A DNA stretch of 64,000 bases from Isoetes taiwanensis (Eukaryota; Streptophyta; Lycopodiopsida; Isoetales; Isoetaceae): contig JAJEKV010000053.1 of the NCBI GenBank assembly GCA_021234155.1, forward strand, positions 8,323,424 to 8,387,423, written 5' to 3'. The notes under the pieces are model-generated. The model was not told the origin of the DNA, ran no database searches, and saw only the letters and a program-made list of their open reading frames with translations. Below are positions 1-13,320 of the stretch, one piece after another. The number at the start of each line of letters is the position of its first letter. Positions within the stretch are counted from its first letter, which is position 1. The position numbers were made by a program, and so were the translations under genes.

Positions 1-877
1 TGAAAACATCGTTGTTTTTATTCCTGTGAAAATTCTCCACCAACTCTCACTCCAGTTGGTCCAGATGGTCCATAACTGGTTGTACAATGTTTTGTCCCAT
101 GTCTACCATTGACATACCACTGTTATACCATCAACCCTGTTTTCTCTTGCTCTGTTTCTGCTCTGTTTTGGAAAGATAATGCAAGCAATTTCAGGTTTAG
201 GGTTGTCGTCACTATATCCCACCGATGCTGGGTTTGGAAACCCAGCATCGGCCAAGTCTGTAAGACTTATGGCATGGTGAAGAGGGGTTCATTAGAATTT
301 GGAGGCAGGGTTAGATTAAAAAGGTTTATGCTTCCTTTCAGAAAAAATTATTTTGTAACCAATTTAAAAAATTAATATAAGTTTTTTTTTTTCACTAAAT
401 ATCAAGTTGTTGCAACTTAAATTGCCTTTTAAGATCACAAAAAAAAGGAAAAAAAACAACTTATACTAAGTCAATTTACAACTTACAACCTTGAAGCTAC
501 TAAAAAACCAAGGCATATCCCAAGGCCTTTTTTTTTTTTTTTTTTAAGAGAGAGATATTTTTTCAATTAATTATAGAATACAAAGTACATTAGGGATAAT
601 TGGATGATCCAAGAAGGATTCAAAAAACCATGTCCTTTAAAAGCTGTGATGACAAAGGAGATAATCGTATATTTGAGCAACAAATCAGAAAAAGAGGTAA
701 TGATTGTCTCAAATATTTCCACCACTAAAATTTAGAACTAGCATAATTTGGTTCCCGAGGTGTCTTCAACCTAATTGTAGCCCAAATTCTCCATTCCGAT
801 GTGTTCGTGAAGAATTGTAGAGATACAAATGAGCCAAATCTGTATACAGAAAACAAATATAAAGGAAAGATGATATG
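1..877. other. Gene-free AT-rich spacer
   Basis: No coding stretch with convincing composition, splice sites or family resemblance is visible on either strand. The segment contains runs of A and T, including a T run near 528-545, and ends just before the unrecognised minus-strand coding segment. The short open frame at 109-375 has no features of a real protein. Confidence 0.6.
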
Positions 878-2063
878 TCAAAAACTGTAAGTGTTAAGGT
901 AGGCGAAATGGTCAGTGAAGGATGGCTGAAGGATGAAGTTTGTGTGTTTTCCCCAATCCAATGCCTTTAACAGGTCTGTAACACAAAAAGCAACCATCAA
1001 GAGCAGCAAATTTGCATATAGATCTGCCTTTTCCCTGTGATAGTAGTAGCATTCCCTGTAGAACTCAAGCTGACCATCTGTCATATTCATGTGATTCATT
1101 TCAAGCAACCAAAACAAGTTGATCATCTGATAAGTGCTCTTGCTCATATGCCCATTGTATCTCTTTGACAGAGAATTCCTCAAGCTTGGGAAATAATCTG
1201 TTAGGCTTCTTAGATTTCCAGTAATAACCCTCATAGGCATTGGTCTAAGTGTCAAGTTGTCCAAGATATTTCTCTGCCTCCTTAAAGTCAAAGCTTGTAT
1301 CCAGATCATGTTTGTAAAAGTTCAGATACCCTGGAATTAAGCTTCTCCAAATGTTGAATCTCATTGCAGCATGGATTGCTATTTAAAATGGACATATCTT
1401 GAGTGTTAGGAACCATAACTATTTCAGTGTCCTGAGATTGTATATCTGATCCACTTCTTGAATTCTTTGCTTGGATGATATGATTCCCAACCATATTTTC
1501 TATATCAACTATTCTATTCTGACTTGTGGTATCCATAATATTTGATTGTCTTTCCAACTCTCTCTGTAGTTCAGCCATTTGGAGTGCAATGTCTTGGGAA
1601 ATACACACTTGATTCATTTCAATAGGGACCTTGAGGTATGTTTGAGGTTCAGAAGAGAGGTCAACAAGATCAATGAGGTCAGATAATGGTTGGATAGTGG
1701 AAGGTTTGGCCGAGCTCATACATTTGGAAATTACAACAGGATTATTAGATTCAGAATACAAAGCATTTGGCTCATCTATATCTGCACAGAAATCTTCGTT
1801 TAAATCAGTTAGAATATTGAAACTATTGGAGCAAAAAGCCTTTTCTGGATATCCATTTGCAGTGGGGATATTAATTGTGTTGTCCACAATGTCCTTCTCT
1901 TTTGAAGAAGAGATCTGTTTATTAGGATTTCTATTTGCAGTGGGAATATTAGCTGTGCTGTCATCAATGTCCTTCTCTTTTGAAGAAGACATCTGTTTGT
2001 TAGAATTTCTAGATGTTGAAGTAGTACTTGTTGAAGCTCTTCTGGCAGCATTGAAATAGCCAA
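878..2063 (-). pseudogene. Unrecognised low-complexity coding segment, probably broken
   Basis: I do not recognise this protein. A 228-residue frame (1306-1992) is rich in Ser, Asn, Asp and Lys and reads like a disordered nuclear-type protein. It ends at an ATGA overlap with a second open frame (878-1309) that is rich in aromatic and charged residues. In this plant-like context the overlap is best read as a frame break or an unseen intron, not translational coupling. In the other minus frame the same stretch also reads plausibly, for example FDFKEAEKYLGQL, which again suggests a shifted frame. Upstream of the first Met the same frame stays open for about 20 codons, with a Ser/Thr-rich stretch, before a stop. 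No neighbour clarifies the function. It could be a decayed transposon protein or a lineage-specific gene. Confidence 0.4.
1834..1989 (-). repeat. 78-bp tandem duplication inside the coding frame
   Basis: Two head-to-tail units of 78 bp (1912-1989 and 1834-1911) each encode a 26-residue block starting SSSKEKDI and containing NIPTAN. A third partial unit precedes them. The period is a multiple of three, so the reading frame is kept. Confidence 0.8.
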
Positions 2064-5000
2064 ATCTCTTTTTTTACTTTTCTTTTCTATTTAATGGAAT
2101 CTCTTTCTCCATTGTAGGGAACTCATCATTATCCCTTGCAGATAGAATTTTATTGGGGTTTTTCATCCCAATAGGCTGAAGTCGACTTCCTTGGTTGCTT
2201 TTCAATATGTTGTATATATGTTTGCTATATGTGTTCCTGTTATGGTGTTACAGTTTTTCTTCTTAGATTCTTGTCTACTGTGCCACTTGGATGGCCATGT
2301 GTTCATGCCACTTGGGTGGCTACTGTAATGTTTTGTAATGCAAGTTATCTATTTTGACATGTGTATGGCTCATATTTTTTATTGGGATGGCAATAATTTG
2401 ATCCAATGGTCTGGATGTTTTTCTGTTTTTTTTTTTAATGTGTGATTAGAGTATGAAGGACCAAAAACTATATGCTAATATTTGTGAAAGCCCAATTATG
2501 AATAAAACATACAAGAAATTTAACGCAGCGGCCAAGGCAGTCGCGAACATTTCTTTTTGTCAAATTTGTGCGAGTTCAAAATAATGTGACGTCAAGCTTG
2601 GTCTCAGTTCAAGTCTTCCAAAACTTGAACCCAGTATCAACTACAAATATGGGGATTTTCCAGAAAATTTAGAAGCGAGGCCGCATAGGAGATTTTTGTG
2701 AAGTGGACTTGGTGGCAAAGGGAACTAGTGTCTGGCTCTACCCAGTACATTGACCGTCAGTGTGAAGGTCCACAATCAAAAGAGCCTCAATCCTTTATAC
2801 ATATGCACAGAAGCACCTATAAGTAGGCCAACTGACTGGAAAAGTCAGCAGTGTTGAAGGTCATAAAAGAGTAAAAAATGTGAGGTTATTAATGTTAAGA
2901 TACTGTATGAGTGTGATTAAAAAAAAAAAAAAAAAAAAAAAATGTTATAGGGAACAAAGCAAACGCATGTGGAATGTAAACATCCAGGTGGATTTGAAAG
3001 TTCACAATGAAGATTGGTAAGTGCAAAAATAACATTGGCCAAAAAATTTCCAAACCAAGATATACATGCTCTTTTATAGTTGGCATGAATAATTGAGCAT
3101 AAATAATTGAAGTGGCAAGAGATTCGAAGATGCACCCCACACATGAGAAATAAAAATAGTAATACTCCATGGCCTCTTAAAAAAAGAAAATTGGAAAGTA
3201 AATGCAAATAAGAAATTGCCTTATCATGTGGCAATGTTGGGCCCTGGCATCGTTGGGCTTGGGTGAGATGCCAACATTTTTAACTCATCAATTGAAGACC
3301 AATGTGCAAGAAATTTGTTGGCCTATTTTTGTTGGCTCTCTTAATCATGCTTCAATTCGTTAGATATTAATTTTTGTTTGACATTCTATTTTTCAATGGA
3401 GATTCTTTTTTCTCAGATTTGTATTTGTTGCAATGCTCGGCATGTTTTATATCTTTAGGTAGAGACAATAAGAGCATGAGTTTAACATTTGGGTGGACAA
3501 AGGGTAACATTTCAGTATAATACAAAAAAGAGCCCATTGGATCTCAACAAGTCGGGAGGACAAACCTACACCTGTCAGTGTGGAGTTGGCTCTTCCAGTT
3601 CTGGTGGAGCCTGTTGCTTGAGCGAGGATTTTGTAAATTCTTCTCTGCATGAAGCATCAGATTTGTCCTGAATTTTTCCTTTTCCTTTTCGCAGGTTTGT
3701 CACCCACTTTCTTTCCTTTTAACTTCCTATTCCTTATTTTCACGTGGGCAAAGCTTCGATTCTTCTTCCTGAATGGATTCTTAACAAGGTTTCCAAAAAT
3801 AAATTGGATTTGCAAGGGCAAAGATGGTGATGGTCGTGGGTTTGAAGACAGATTCTTTATGAGTCTTCTCAAAACCTGAGAACAATACTCAAATTAGAAT
3901 TTCTGATTTGCACCCTGTTTGCATCAAGAATAGGTGCACAATGATTTACCTTGCTGCCAGCCCAGTACCCTGAGCCCAAGTCCGATTCTACTGGCCTTGG
4001 ATAGCAGCTAAGTTCCGACCTAGTTCTTTCCCACAAATCTGCCATGCCATTTTGGTGAGCGTTAAGCCATGCCCACGAGAAAGAAAAGCAGAGGACGGTT
4101 AAGGGCTACACCAGAATCAGATATAAAAGCTTCACTCAAGACAGCATGAAAGACTGTAGTTTCGAGCTATTAAAAGGGAAAATCAATAGTGGCAAGGTGA
4201 ATTTGATCAGCACAAAACAGGGAAGAATAGAGTCGTTTCCTGTTCTGTATCAGATTTTTAGAATGATGGGAAAGGCGAGATAGGTACATACCAGATAACT
4301 GCATGAATCTGCAGAGTGGAAGCCTCTGCAACCTTCGCACAGAACAGGGCTTTTAAAGCTCTGATGATGGCAGGACATTCATTTTTTTAGGTAGCATGGG
4401 ATAGTTTGAGAATTTGGCAATGCAGACCCTCCATGCCAAACTTCAAGCTATAAAATCGATGGCATTCAAGCCAAACTAAATGCCAATAGGTTTAGATTTG
4501 AAGCCTTGCCCAATAATCAGTTTTGATTCGCTGCTGGACTTCGCAGATGATAGTTCACATCCCATTACTTGTGCTAGAAGGAATTAGCTTATTAGTTGTT
4601 TGGAAAAGTATGGACCTTGGATCAACCACCTTCGAAATCAAGAATTAATGCCAAACAGAAGATGTATGGCATGATGTCAAAGGCGAGACCGCCCATAAGC
4701 TTTAGTTTTGCAGCAAAGAACCATCAGGAAGACCCAATGCCAGAAAGAAACTTTACCATAATGATGCCATAGACAGAGAGATCGCCGGAATGGAGTAGGT
4801 AAACTGGAGAAAGCAGAGCCTGAGGAAGACCATTCAATGGAGTGAAGTCCTCCAGAAGCCGATAAGATCAATAACGTGGCATCCATCGAAATTTTCTCAC
4901 AATTATTTTTTCCTTCTTAATTTTGCTTCGAACCGTAGCTTCTCGACACATTCAGGTCATAATAGATCTGAAATCTGTCTTGATACCCGCCATAAATGCC

Positions 5001-6692
5001 ATGAATGCAACGTGTCATGCGATCATAATTTTTAAGGAAGAAATTTGACGAGAACAGAAACTGGATACTGCATTACATAAGAAGGATTAAGCGCTTAATA
5101 GTAAATAGATTACATTTATTTAATGTTTTATTATATTTTCTTTTTGCTATGTTTATTGGTATTCTTGTGAGGTTGAATGCCAACCATGGATCTGGAATAT
5201 ATCCTGTGTATGATGCCAGATTGGCGGCCAGCATCTTTTTGGGAAAAAAAAAATGTTGTGCAATTTCCTAAGGTCTCGATCGAACTCATGGTCGTAGGGC
5301 AGGAAAACACAAATAAAAGAAAATGTCCGCAGACCATGCATGTTCTGGGCAGGCTGTCGGAATTGCCCTTCCTAGTCCTGGGCCGCAATGGTTCATCCCC
5401 ACCTTGCCCAAAGGAAATAAAGATTGTCTAAAACAACAGAAACACAAACAAGAACCAAAATTGTCAATGGTTACCATCCAGCCTGTGGTACGCATCCCAT
5501 CCTGAAGCAGGGAGCCGTTCCCCATATAGTTTGCCCAATTCGTCTTGCCAATTCTCATCTCCCATTCCGGAATGCTTAAAAAAAATGACTCAAAAGAAAT
5601 GGAAAAAAAAACAAGCCATTGGCATGAAGCTTGTGCTGCTACAAGGTATTCCTGGCTGGAGGGCTGTCACGGCCTCACCAGAGCCCCACAATATCATCCC
5701 TTACCTCCGCTTCACCAATTCATGGCTTCACCAATGCTCATGGAATCATGACTTCACCGAATGTGCATGGCTTCACCAATGCTCATGGAATCATGACTTC
5801 ACCGAATGTGTTGACGCCAAAACCCAAGTCGCAAATAGGAAGCAGCATCACATCATCACATCATCCATGCCCTAGTCTGGCCCATGGGTGCCATCACATA
5901 TACACATGGGTTATGGGTGCCATCACGTAAAATACCTTTCTTCTTTCTACCCATGGCAAGAAAAATCCATCCACAAACACACCAAAATAGAAAATGTGAC
6001 CATTCATTCCTTGAGCCAATTAAGCTCCTCAAAATTAAATATACCCTTTCCTACACAATACCATACCAAAATCTTAGTCCTAACCATTGCCAAAATACCC
6101 TTTTCTCAACGCAAAACGAATTGGGCAAACTATATATGAATAAAACATATTAAGCCCTTCATCTGTATAAGATATGTCAATTTAATTGGAAAGGCAGGGT
6201 TGGGGCAATCCTTAGACTAGAGAGCCGATTGACATGCATTAGACATTAAACGCCCAAACTTCATGCCTTCTGCAGTTGCACTCCGTTTCAATTCTTTTAC
6301 AAAAACTACAGCTCGCAGATTTATTAGACCAGATATTCAAATTTCTGAGCGGTGCTTTTTCCTCAAAAAGATGGAATACAAAGGGCAACCCTTTGTGCAT
6401 TGCAACAACTAGTTTAACTTTTATGTTCTTTTCATTCACATACATATCTTTAACTTTTAATATAAATACATACTTGATACTTCAATCAGTAAAAAAATAT
6501 ATGCTAACGTTCTTATTGCCCTTTAAAAAATGGAACCACGTTAGATAGCTGTAAATTTCTCTATTGTTAAATGCCCGCCACAAGTGTACAAGCTCGAAGC
6601 AAAAACATCGCCTGCGCCTCCAACAGAAAATGTCTACCAGCTTCTCTAACTAGAAAGAAGCATAACAGACAATTTGAATGGAACTGGAATTC
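2064..6692. other. Spacer without recognised gene
   Basis: This 4.6-kb stretch carries no exon I can support. It includes an A run of about 24 at 2920-2943, AT-rich tracts and a short tandem repeat at 5721-5810. The open frames here are short and overlap on both strands, for example around 3650-3880 and 5130-5560, which is typical of noncoding shadows. Confidence 0.5.
5721..5810. repeat. Perfect 45-bp tandem duplication
   Basis: Units 5721-5765 and 5766-5810 are identical head-to-tail copies beginning CATGGCTTCACC. Identity over the full 45 bp implies a recent duplication or active homogenisation. No coding function is apparent. Confidence 0.9.
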
Positions 6693-9087
6693 TCACTCCA
6701 ATTGAGTACGCTCCAAATCACTAATTACCTCCTCAAACTAAAACCAAAAAATGACCATTAATTACATATATTATCTGTTGTTATCAAACCAAAACAGTTC
6801 TTAAAGAACACAGACGTATAAATGCAGCTTTTGACAAGACGTATGTAAGAAAGAAAATATCCATCATGAAACAAGAAAAGACAAACAAGATATAAGGAAC
6901 CATCTGAAGTTGAATGTTACTACCTTTATAATGTGGCGGATAAAGTAGTCTCCGAACTGTTTTGCCATTTTTGGCTCTGCAACATGCACCATATCCTGCC
7001 AAATGAAAACAAGTACTCAGTTTTCCATGAATTATCTATACTTTCTTCTCAGGCTGCTGTTACGCAAAAGTATAAACCTAACCAGACTACCGCCTACCTC
7101 GAAAAACCAAAATCTGTCTACCTCGAAGTTAAATCTGTCTCACTTTTTATTATTGGATTAATGATTGACCACATAAAAATACCTCACTGATGTAAAAATC
7201 AATGTCTGCATTTGATACTATACTCCCATCTTGATCAACAACATGTGTCTTGTGCTTGTATGTCAACAAAGCCATCCTAGAACAACAGACATTTTAAAGC
7301 CAAGAAAAATTAAGATGCTAGACACAGCTTGCATATGATTGCATAAAACTTGCATTAGGATACCTTAATGTTGACTCATCAACATCCATCAGAGAAGCAA
7401 GTTTTGCAACTGAAACAGTGGTATATAGTTTCAAGGATGCTCGAATTGAAGATAAAAGTTGTTGTTGGCGAACTTCTGACAGAAAAAGTTTTAATTGTAG
7501 CCGATATGTATCCTAGCAAAGAAGCCATGAACATGTTGAGTGTCAAATAAGGAAAACTGGTAAATTTAAACAAATCCAGAAACATAGAGTACCTGGTTGT
7601 AGTTAACCAATGGTTCTTCATAATTGGGTGACGAAGGGGTTATGAACTTTGGACAGGCATATGTAAATATTTCGTCATAAAGGCTCTCATCACCCCTCTG
7701 CATCCGTTGCATTTTATCTGCATATTTTTCTCTGAGCTGGTTATTTACATTCTCCTCTACCAGCTTCCCCTGGGGGCACAAAGATAAGCATATGGCAAGG
7801 AGACCATACATTTGCTCATTCTTTTTTAAGATTTGATCAAACTGTGGAGATTTTTGATGATGCTGCTTTGACCTCCAGATATACAAGAGAACTTGGTTAA
7901 ATGCCTTTATCGCATCAACATACCTGCGTTTCCACAAGGATGGTCAAATGGTCAAATGGTAAGTTAAAGCTGATATGAGAAGACCCCAACGAATTTATAT
8001 TTCAAAAATGATAGTACTCACCTTCGCAGCATGAGATTGGCAAAACCATAATAGTACATAACAGTGATATAGCATCCAACCACAGTAGCAAAAACTCCAT
8101 GTTGACTAGTATCAATTGGTGTCAAAATCTTGAGACCACTATGATAGTCACCAAGCAAGCAATGCACTCTCAGAAGCCCCACAATACTAAAATAACCCAA
8201 GACCTTCAAAACGTTGCTTCCACCATGATAATCATAGCCATCTGTTGCTGTAAAAGTCACGCTTCCGTCTTTCTCATCCTCTAGAATTTGTAAAATTTGA
8301 GACTTGTCTATAAATGCTTGTAGAAAGTTCAGCACACCAAATACATTCCAAACCTGTAAGGTTGCAGAAAATGGCAAACTAAATTAGATTCAAAAAATTA
8401 AAAAAAAAAAAATGAAAATCTTATACCGCAAGAACATAAAATCGCAATGACCAATGTAGCAGTACATCCAACTTAGATACTAACCTCATCATACTGCCTC
8501 AAAACAGCCAGTTCCTGCTCCGTCTTACTCTTCAGTTTAGCACGGTACTGACAGAAGGATTGGAACTGATAAATGAACTCATCTACCATATCCCAGAGCC
8601 ACTGGTTAGGCAGCTGCATATTCACATTGCCATGCAATATGACACCAAACAAATTGCAGTAATTGTCCCAAGACTCCATCCTCTGCTCCAAGGTGACAGG
8701 CATGCGTGCATAGACGTGCCGAAAGTACATTTCCTTGTAGAGGAAACAGAAAACTGGGTCATGCTCTACATAGGGAGCAATGAGCTCTGCAGATGGCCAG
8801 GGGGTAGTGCTAAACAACCTCTCACTCAATTTCTGGAAGTTACCCTCATACATTTGATGTATTTCATATACATTTTTCTCGCGAATATGCCTATATAGAA
8901 ACACGACGAATGTCTTCACCACATCTGGAACGCTCTCGGGGGCATCATAGGTTTCCTGTCCACTCGGAGCAGAAGCGAGGGAAGCTCTATATTCAGACCT
9001 TTCGTCATAAGAATCGTCGAAACTAGCACCATATCCAGCTCCGGCGCCGGAAGACGGAAAATCTCGGCCATAGCTATCGTAGGCCAT
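6693..9087 (-). CDS. EIF3L: Eukaryotic translation initiation factor 3 subunit L (eIF3l), complete
   Basis: This is subunit L of the eIF3 complex, which binds the 40S ribosome during cytoplasmic translation initiation. Seven exons can be set by GT/AG sites and matching phases: 8485-9087, 8022-8353, 7593-7923, 7364-7512, 7183-7276, 6924-6995 and 6693-6737. Together they give about 541 residues, the usual length for the family. The start is the Met of MAYDSYG; an in-frame Met seven codons upstream (9108) is possible. After an acidic, Gly/Tyr/Ser-rich N terminus comes the conserved helical body, with VVKTFVVFLYRHIREKNVYE and, in exons 2 and 3, VWNVFGVLNFLQ and KAFNQVLLYI. The C-terminal PCI region spans exons 4-6 with YRLQLKLFLSEVRQQQLLSS, LASLMDVDESTLR, LTYKHKTHVVDQDG and FGDYFIRHIIK. 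The last exon encodes only FEEVISDLERTQLE. No breaks are seen, so this is probably a working housekeeping gene. Splice sites are by eye. Confidence 0.95.
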
Positions 9088-9400
9088 CGCCGGATGGCAA
9101 GGCCGCAACAGCGCCGCCGCTGTTTGAAGGGGATAAATTAGGGCAAAGGTTTAGAAGAAACGATATACCGACTACCGTTATACGCCACACATAGAATTGA
9201 ATTGATTTTTATAAATTTATCATGGCGGCCTTGGGCGAACATTTATCTCTCACCACCTTTGTCCTCTATGGACTCGGGTTATTTTTTTTGCAATAGGGAA
9301 TTCTTGAACAAAAGGGTATATCGTATGGGGGGAGATTAGTAGAAATGGGGGATTATTGTACAGAAAGGGCATATCCGAATGGGGGAATTAATAGAAATAG
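9088..9400. other. Upstream region of eIF3l
   Basis: This is the probable promoter and 5' UTR of the minus-strand eIF3l gene. I see no clear TATA box or other named element. From about 9300 the sequence passes into G-rich tandem repeats. Confidence 0.4.
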
Positions 9401-9401
9401 G

Positions 9402-9690
9402 GGATTACAAATGCACATTGGGGTATTTTGAAGAAAGGGGGATTGAGTCAAAAGGGAATTTGCTAACGGTTTGGGGTAATTTCAAGAAAAGGGGACTAGT
9501 TCAAAAAGGGAATTTGCAAATGGACTGGGGTATTTTTAAGAAAGGGGGATTGATTCAAAAGCGAATTTGCAAATGGATTGGAGTATCTCCAAATAAAAGA
9601 GGATTGAATGAAAGGGGAATTACCAAACAAACAGAGAATTGCAATAAATACCAGGGTATTTTCAAGGAAAGGGGTATTTTCAATTAAAAA
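9402..9690. repeat. Degenerate 54-bp minisatellite
   Basis: About four imperfect units of roughly 54 bp recur, each containing AAGAAAGGGGGATTGATTC, AATTTGCAAATGGA and GGGGTATTTT blocks. The array gives a 102-residue open frame (9379-9687) with the same periodicity, but this is a by-product of the repeat and not evidence for a protein. Confidence 0.75.
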
Positions 9691-12600
9691 TAATTTCAAA
9701 ATACAAGTGGTCGGATCAGCTCATATACAAGTTGGTGAAACCATATGACTTGTGGGTGGTTTTTATTTATGGTATGCCTAGCCTGCCAGTTCGCACAATC
9801 AGAGATAAAGGTTTCGTATTCATGATGTATCTATTGCCCTGGATATTATTTTCATTGGGTGCGAGTAATGCATTCACTTGGAGAGGGTCGAAATTCCTTA
9901 TGTGGCAGACATGCAATTTGTGAGTACTAAGGCAATTTGTGGCAAATATTTGGCATAGGAGGTTTCTGGAAACTTTGGCCCATTAATTGGAAACATTGGG
10001 TATGCCTGGTCATTCAAGCTAAGATTTTGATCTATTCTGTTTCTTAATGGGGTCATTTGCAGCAGGGCAAATGGAGGAACAATTGTCATTGTAGGATCAT
10101 GGACGATACATGACATGCACTTGCATCAGACAAACAAAAAGTGCAATAGGAGATATAATCTCGCGTATACCGGGCGAACAAAAGGTGCATTAGGGGATAT
10201 GATCTAAGTTTGTGTGTGCAGGAGGAACTCCAAAAGCACGTATAACAATGAAAATACATGTAGCCAAGAAACATATGGAAGCAATGGGGTGTGCTGAGGT
10301 TCTCTGTGAAAGGGTAACGGTTGGGCACTGGATTCAATTAATTTACAAAAGAAATATTAACAATACAAAGTCATTCCTGGAAAATATTGTGAATTTCCTT
10401 TAGAAATACTGACTTGTGCAAAATAAAGAAATTATGGTCTACATGAACTTGGCAAGGTGCTGTAGAATGGGAGACATCTTAGATATGGTCTTGCACATGC
10501 TGATGGGAGTTAATACATGAAAGTTTTTTTTTTTTAAATGAAAAGTCCAAAGAAACAGGTTCGATGGAACGAAAATAATGACGTGGACATCTTGTGGAGA
10601 CAAGGGACGAAAAATGCAATGGTTTCACAGAAAATGAGTTTTAGGGCAAGCAACGACAAGCCTGGTATCGGACCCTAAATGCAAATAGTGGAGAATCTGG
10701 GCCGGATGGCGATAGTGGAAAATTTCGCCCTTCTGGATCATGATGACAAAGATAGGGCCAGAGCAGAGTTAGTTACGGCCTGGCCATGGCAAAAAAAAGG
10801 CAACAAAAAGTCGTGCGACATGAAAAAGGTAAGCATTCCCGCTCCAAAAATCGCTCGGAAAGTTCGATCTATTTGGCCCTTTGTATTTATATTTGACATC
10901 CGTCATTGGCTCAAAGCTGAGTCCGCCTGTTACATCTGCAATGGGAAAGGCATAAGGAGCTCAAAACAAGGGTAATACCAGAGCCAAGCTATTGGATCTA
11001 ATTGATAGAGCTGGCCTGGACCTTAAGGCTTTATGCAGAATTTAAGGGGAGTCTATTACCCGACCATCTAAGCAATTTCTTGAGAAAATCGTGGAGAGGT
11101 ACAACTTAGAGCCTCCTGCATCAATGGGTGCACCAAGTAGGCCGAATGGAATGAAGAAATTCTTGGCTAAAAATGTGGAGAGGCCTACCATGATGGCACC
11201 ATGCCCTAGCATTACTGTACTGGTGATTCACCGAACCGGAGGAGAAAAACGAGGACAACAATGCATCCGACGAGGAGATCGAACACATCCGGCCTAACCG
11301 GGTTCTCGTAGCAAGATTTTTTCGAAATGGATCTTTGGATTTCTTAACCTCAGTGGTTTAACCATGTAATATTATAGTCTAGATATCTGAACCTTTCTTT
11401 CTTTGTCTTTGCTTCAGTGATTAAATTAATACCATGCTAAATACTATAGATTGCATGTTTAGGTGCTCATAGACTGAAAATTAAGGCTGAAATCTGTACA
11501 TTGGATCTTAGAAATTGGGCAAGGGGTTAAAGCATGGCTATCTGAATAAAGCATGCTGCAGTATTATTATAATAGGAGGTATGAAATTGAGAATAGGGAA
11601 ACGAATTGGCTGTTAAGCCCATGATCTTGTGGCTGTAGTTAAAAACTCTGGATATGATTTGTTTATCCTTTTGGAGGAATGGAAACTTGGCGTGTAAACC
11701 ATTTAGGTCTACCCCTGTGTATTAATGCTTTAGGCTTCTGATCTGTTCCTTCCCTGTGGTAGGCTTCTGGAATTAAACTAGGGCCTGGCTATTTCTTAAA
11801 ATTAAATAATCTGGTCATGCAGTTGCAATAATCTGGTGCATGCGGATTTGGCTGCAAAAAACAATACTTCATGATTAGTTTAGATGATTTAATGCTGACA
11901 TATTTATGGAATAGGTCCAGGTCTGTCCCAAAGGAACATACTTATAAAGGGAACTGTGGACAGGATTATAGTTAGATATCTTTAAATCTGTATGTTGCTG
12001 AAGTATAAAATGTTTGACCGTGTATAGTGCCCAATGCTACGGGCTTAAACCCGGGTTTGTATAAGCATGTAATGGGGAGAATGCGGCTCTTCGAATATTT
12101 GAGGTGCAAAGTCTGTGCAGATGGGCCCTAATGGAGCACAACAAACATAAAAGAAGTGATGGCTTACATAAATTGTGATTAATCTTTTGAGCTCTTATAA
12201 TTATTTGGTAAAGGGCGATAAGCCGAGTGAAGTTATAGCTTACCTGTCAGTTCCTTTCTAGTTTACCCTTCTCAGGCTAACTCTAGACTGATTGACTGCA
12301 GGTAACCAACTTTACTTTTCCAAATATGCTCGTATTTGGTGTTGGATGAAGTCTTGTACAATGGAGACACTCTTGATACTACAAGATCTGAGAAATTAGA
12401 GTTTGCACTGGACCTCTTCTGGTTTGTATTGAGCTTTCATTAAATCTGGTAAGTACATTGGCAGGGCACATGGATAAAAGCCTTGCAACATGTGTCAAAC
12501 TTTGATTACTTCTAAACTTGATATGCATTTTTTAGGTATTTGTTAGACTGAGTATCTGCAAACTAGGCTTTAATGGAAAGAATGGCTTTACTGAGATAGC

Positions 12601-12894
12601 CCATCCTACTCTTTAAGTAGGTTAAGACGTGGTGTGGCATAGATCTGCATAGAATGTCACTGAAGTTAATCAAATATAGCTTTGATAAAATGTTAGAGCT
12701 TAAGATCTTGATGCTTTGGACACATATGCAGCATTGGGAATGAGTCTTGCATAGCTTGTATAGAATGAGGTTCTTATGGTTTCCCTAGTTTGCTAGGCAC
12801 TGTTCAGTCCTTATAGTTTAGTTGTTTGAGATGATTGGTCATCAACAACTCAAAATGGGCAATTATGTTTAACTCTAAGCATGAATATTTGCAG
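9691..12894. other. Spacer or intron with scattered possible coding
   Basis: No identifiable exon. A short plus-strand stretch at about 12330-12421 reads as LVLDEVLYNGDTLD and looks protein-like, but no compatible donor joins it to the exons at 12895 and 13110. A cysteine-containing open stretch at 10679-10975 matches no family I know. Much of 11300-12300 looks like intronic or intergenic plant DNA. Confidence 0.4.
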
Positions 12895-13320
12895 ATTTAA
12901 AGGCTTAAGAACGTATTTGTCTAAATCAGCAGTGAATGGAAATTCTATTGAGAATGTTGTGTCTTCTCAAGAGAAGCATGCAATCCATGTGAACACCTTG
13001 CAGCTAAGGTAAAAAACGTCTATCAATGTGATTAATATTTAGTTAGTCTTAAAATCTGAAATTTGAGTAAGCATGCTTGCATTCTTTTTAATATGTTGTC
13101 TTTTCACAGTGTGAAGGAAAAAGAGGCTGTATGTATGTTCCTTCTGAAAATCTCGAACGTGGATCAAATGTATTCTCAATTGAACAAGTTCATGGCGGAG
13201 AAGAACAAAGCAAGGCAGCGAACGTTCATAGGTACTCGGAGAACTACACAAGCACAGAAGTTGGACTTAGTGGTAGAGTACTTGTTGAGCAAAAACTCTC
13301 AGTTAACTGCTAGGAAATAG
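12895..13320 (+). CDS. Last two exons of an unrecognised gene
   Basis: Two open segments are joined by consensus splice signals. The first exon, 12895-13008, lies after ATATTTGCAG and before GTAAAA. The second, 13110-13320, lies after TTTTCACAG and ends in TAG at 13318. Their phases agree and no stop interrupts them. The joined tail is about 108 residues, basic and helical, with KISNVDQMYSQLNKFMAEK and a C-terminal NSQLTARK. I do not recognise the family. Upstream exons are not resolved. It could be a genuine gene end or an old retained fragment. The second exon also stays open in another frame, which weakens the call. Confidence 0.4.

Noticed and set aside
1306-1309. Operon-style ATGA overlap between two frames
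   Set aside because: The surroundings are plant nuclear DNA with introns, so translational coupling is not expected; a frame break or intron is more likely.
5721-5810. CRISPR-like direct repeats
   Set aside because: Only two adjacent identical units with no spacers, in a eukaryotic nuclear context.
9379-9687. 102-aa repetitive frame rich in Gly and Lys
   Set aside because: It is produced by a 54-bp minisatellite and has no start context or homology.
10679-11297. Zinc-knuckle, gag-like reading around CYICNGKG
   Set aside because: The motif lacks the required His and last Cys, and no companion domains lie nearby.
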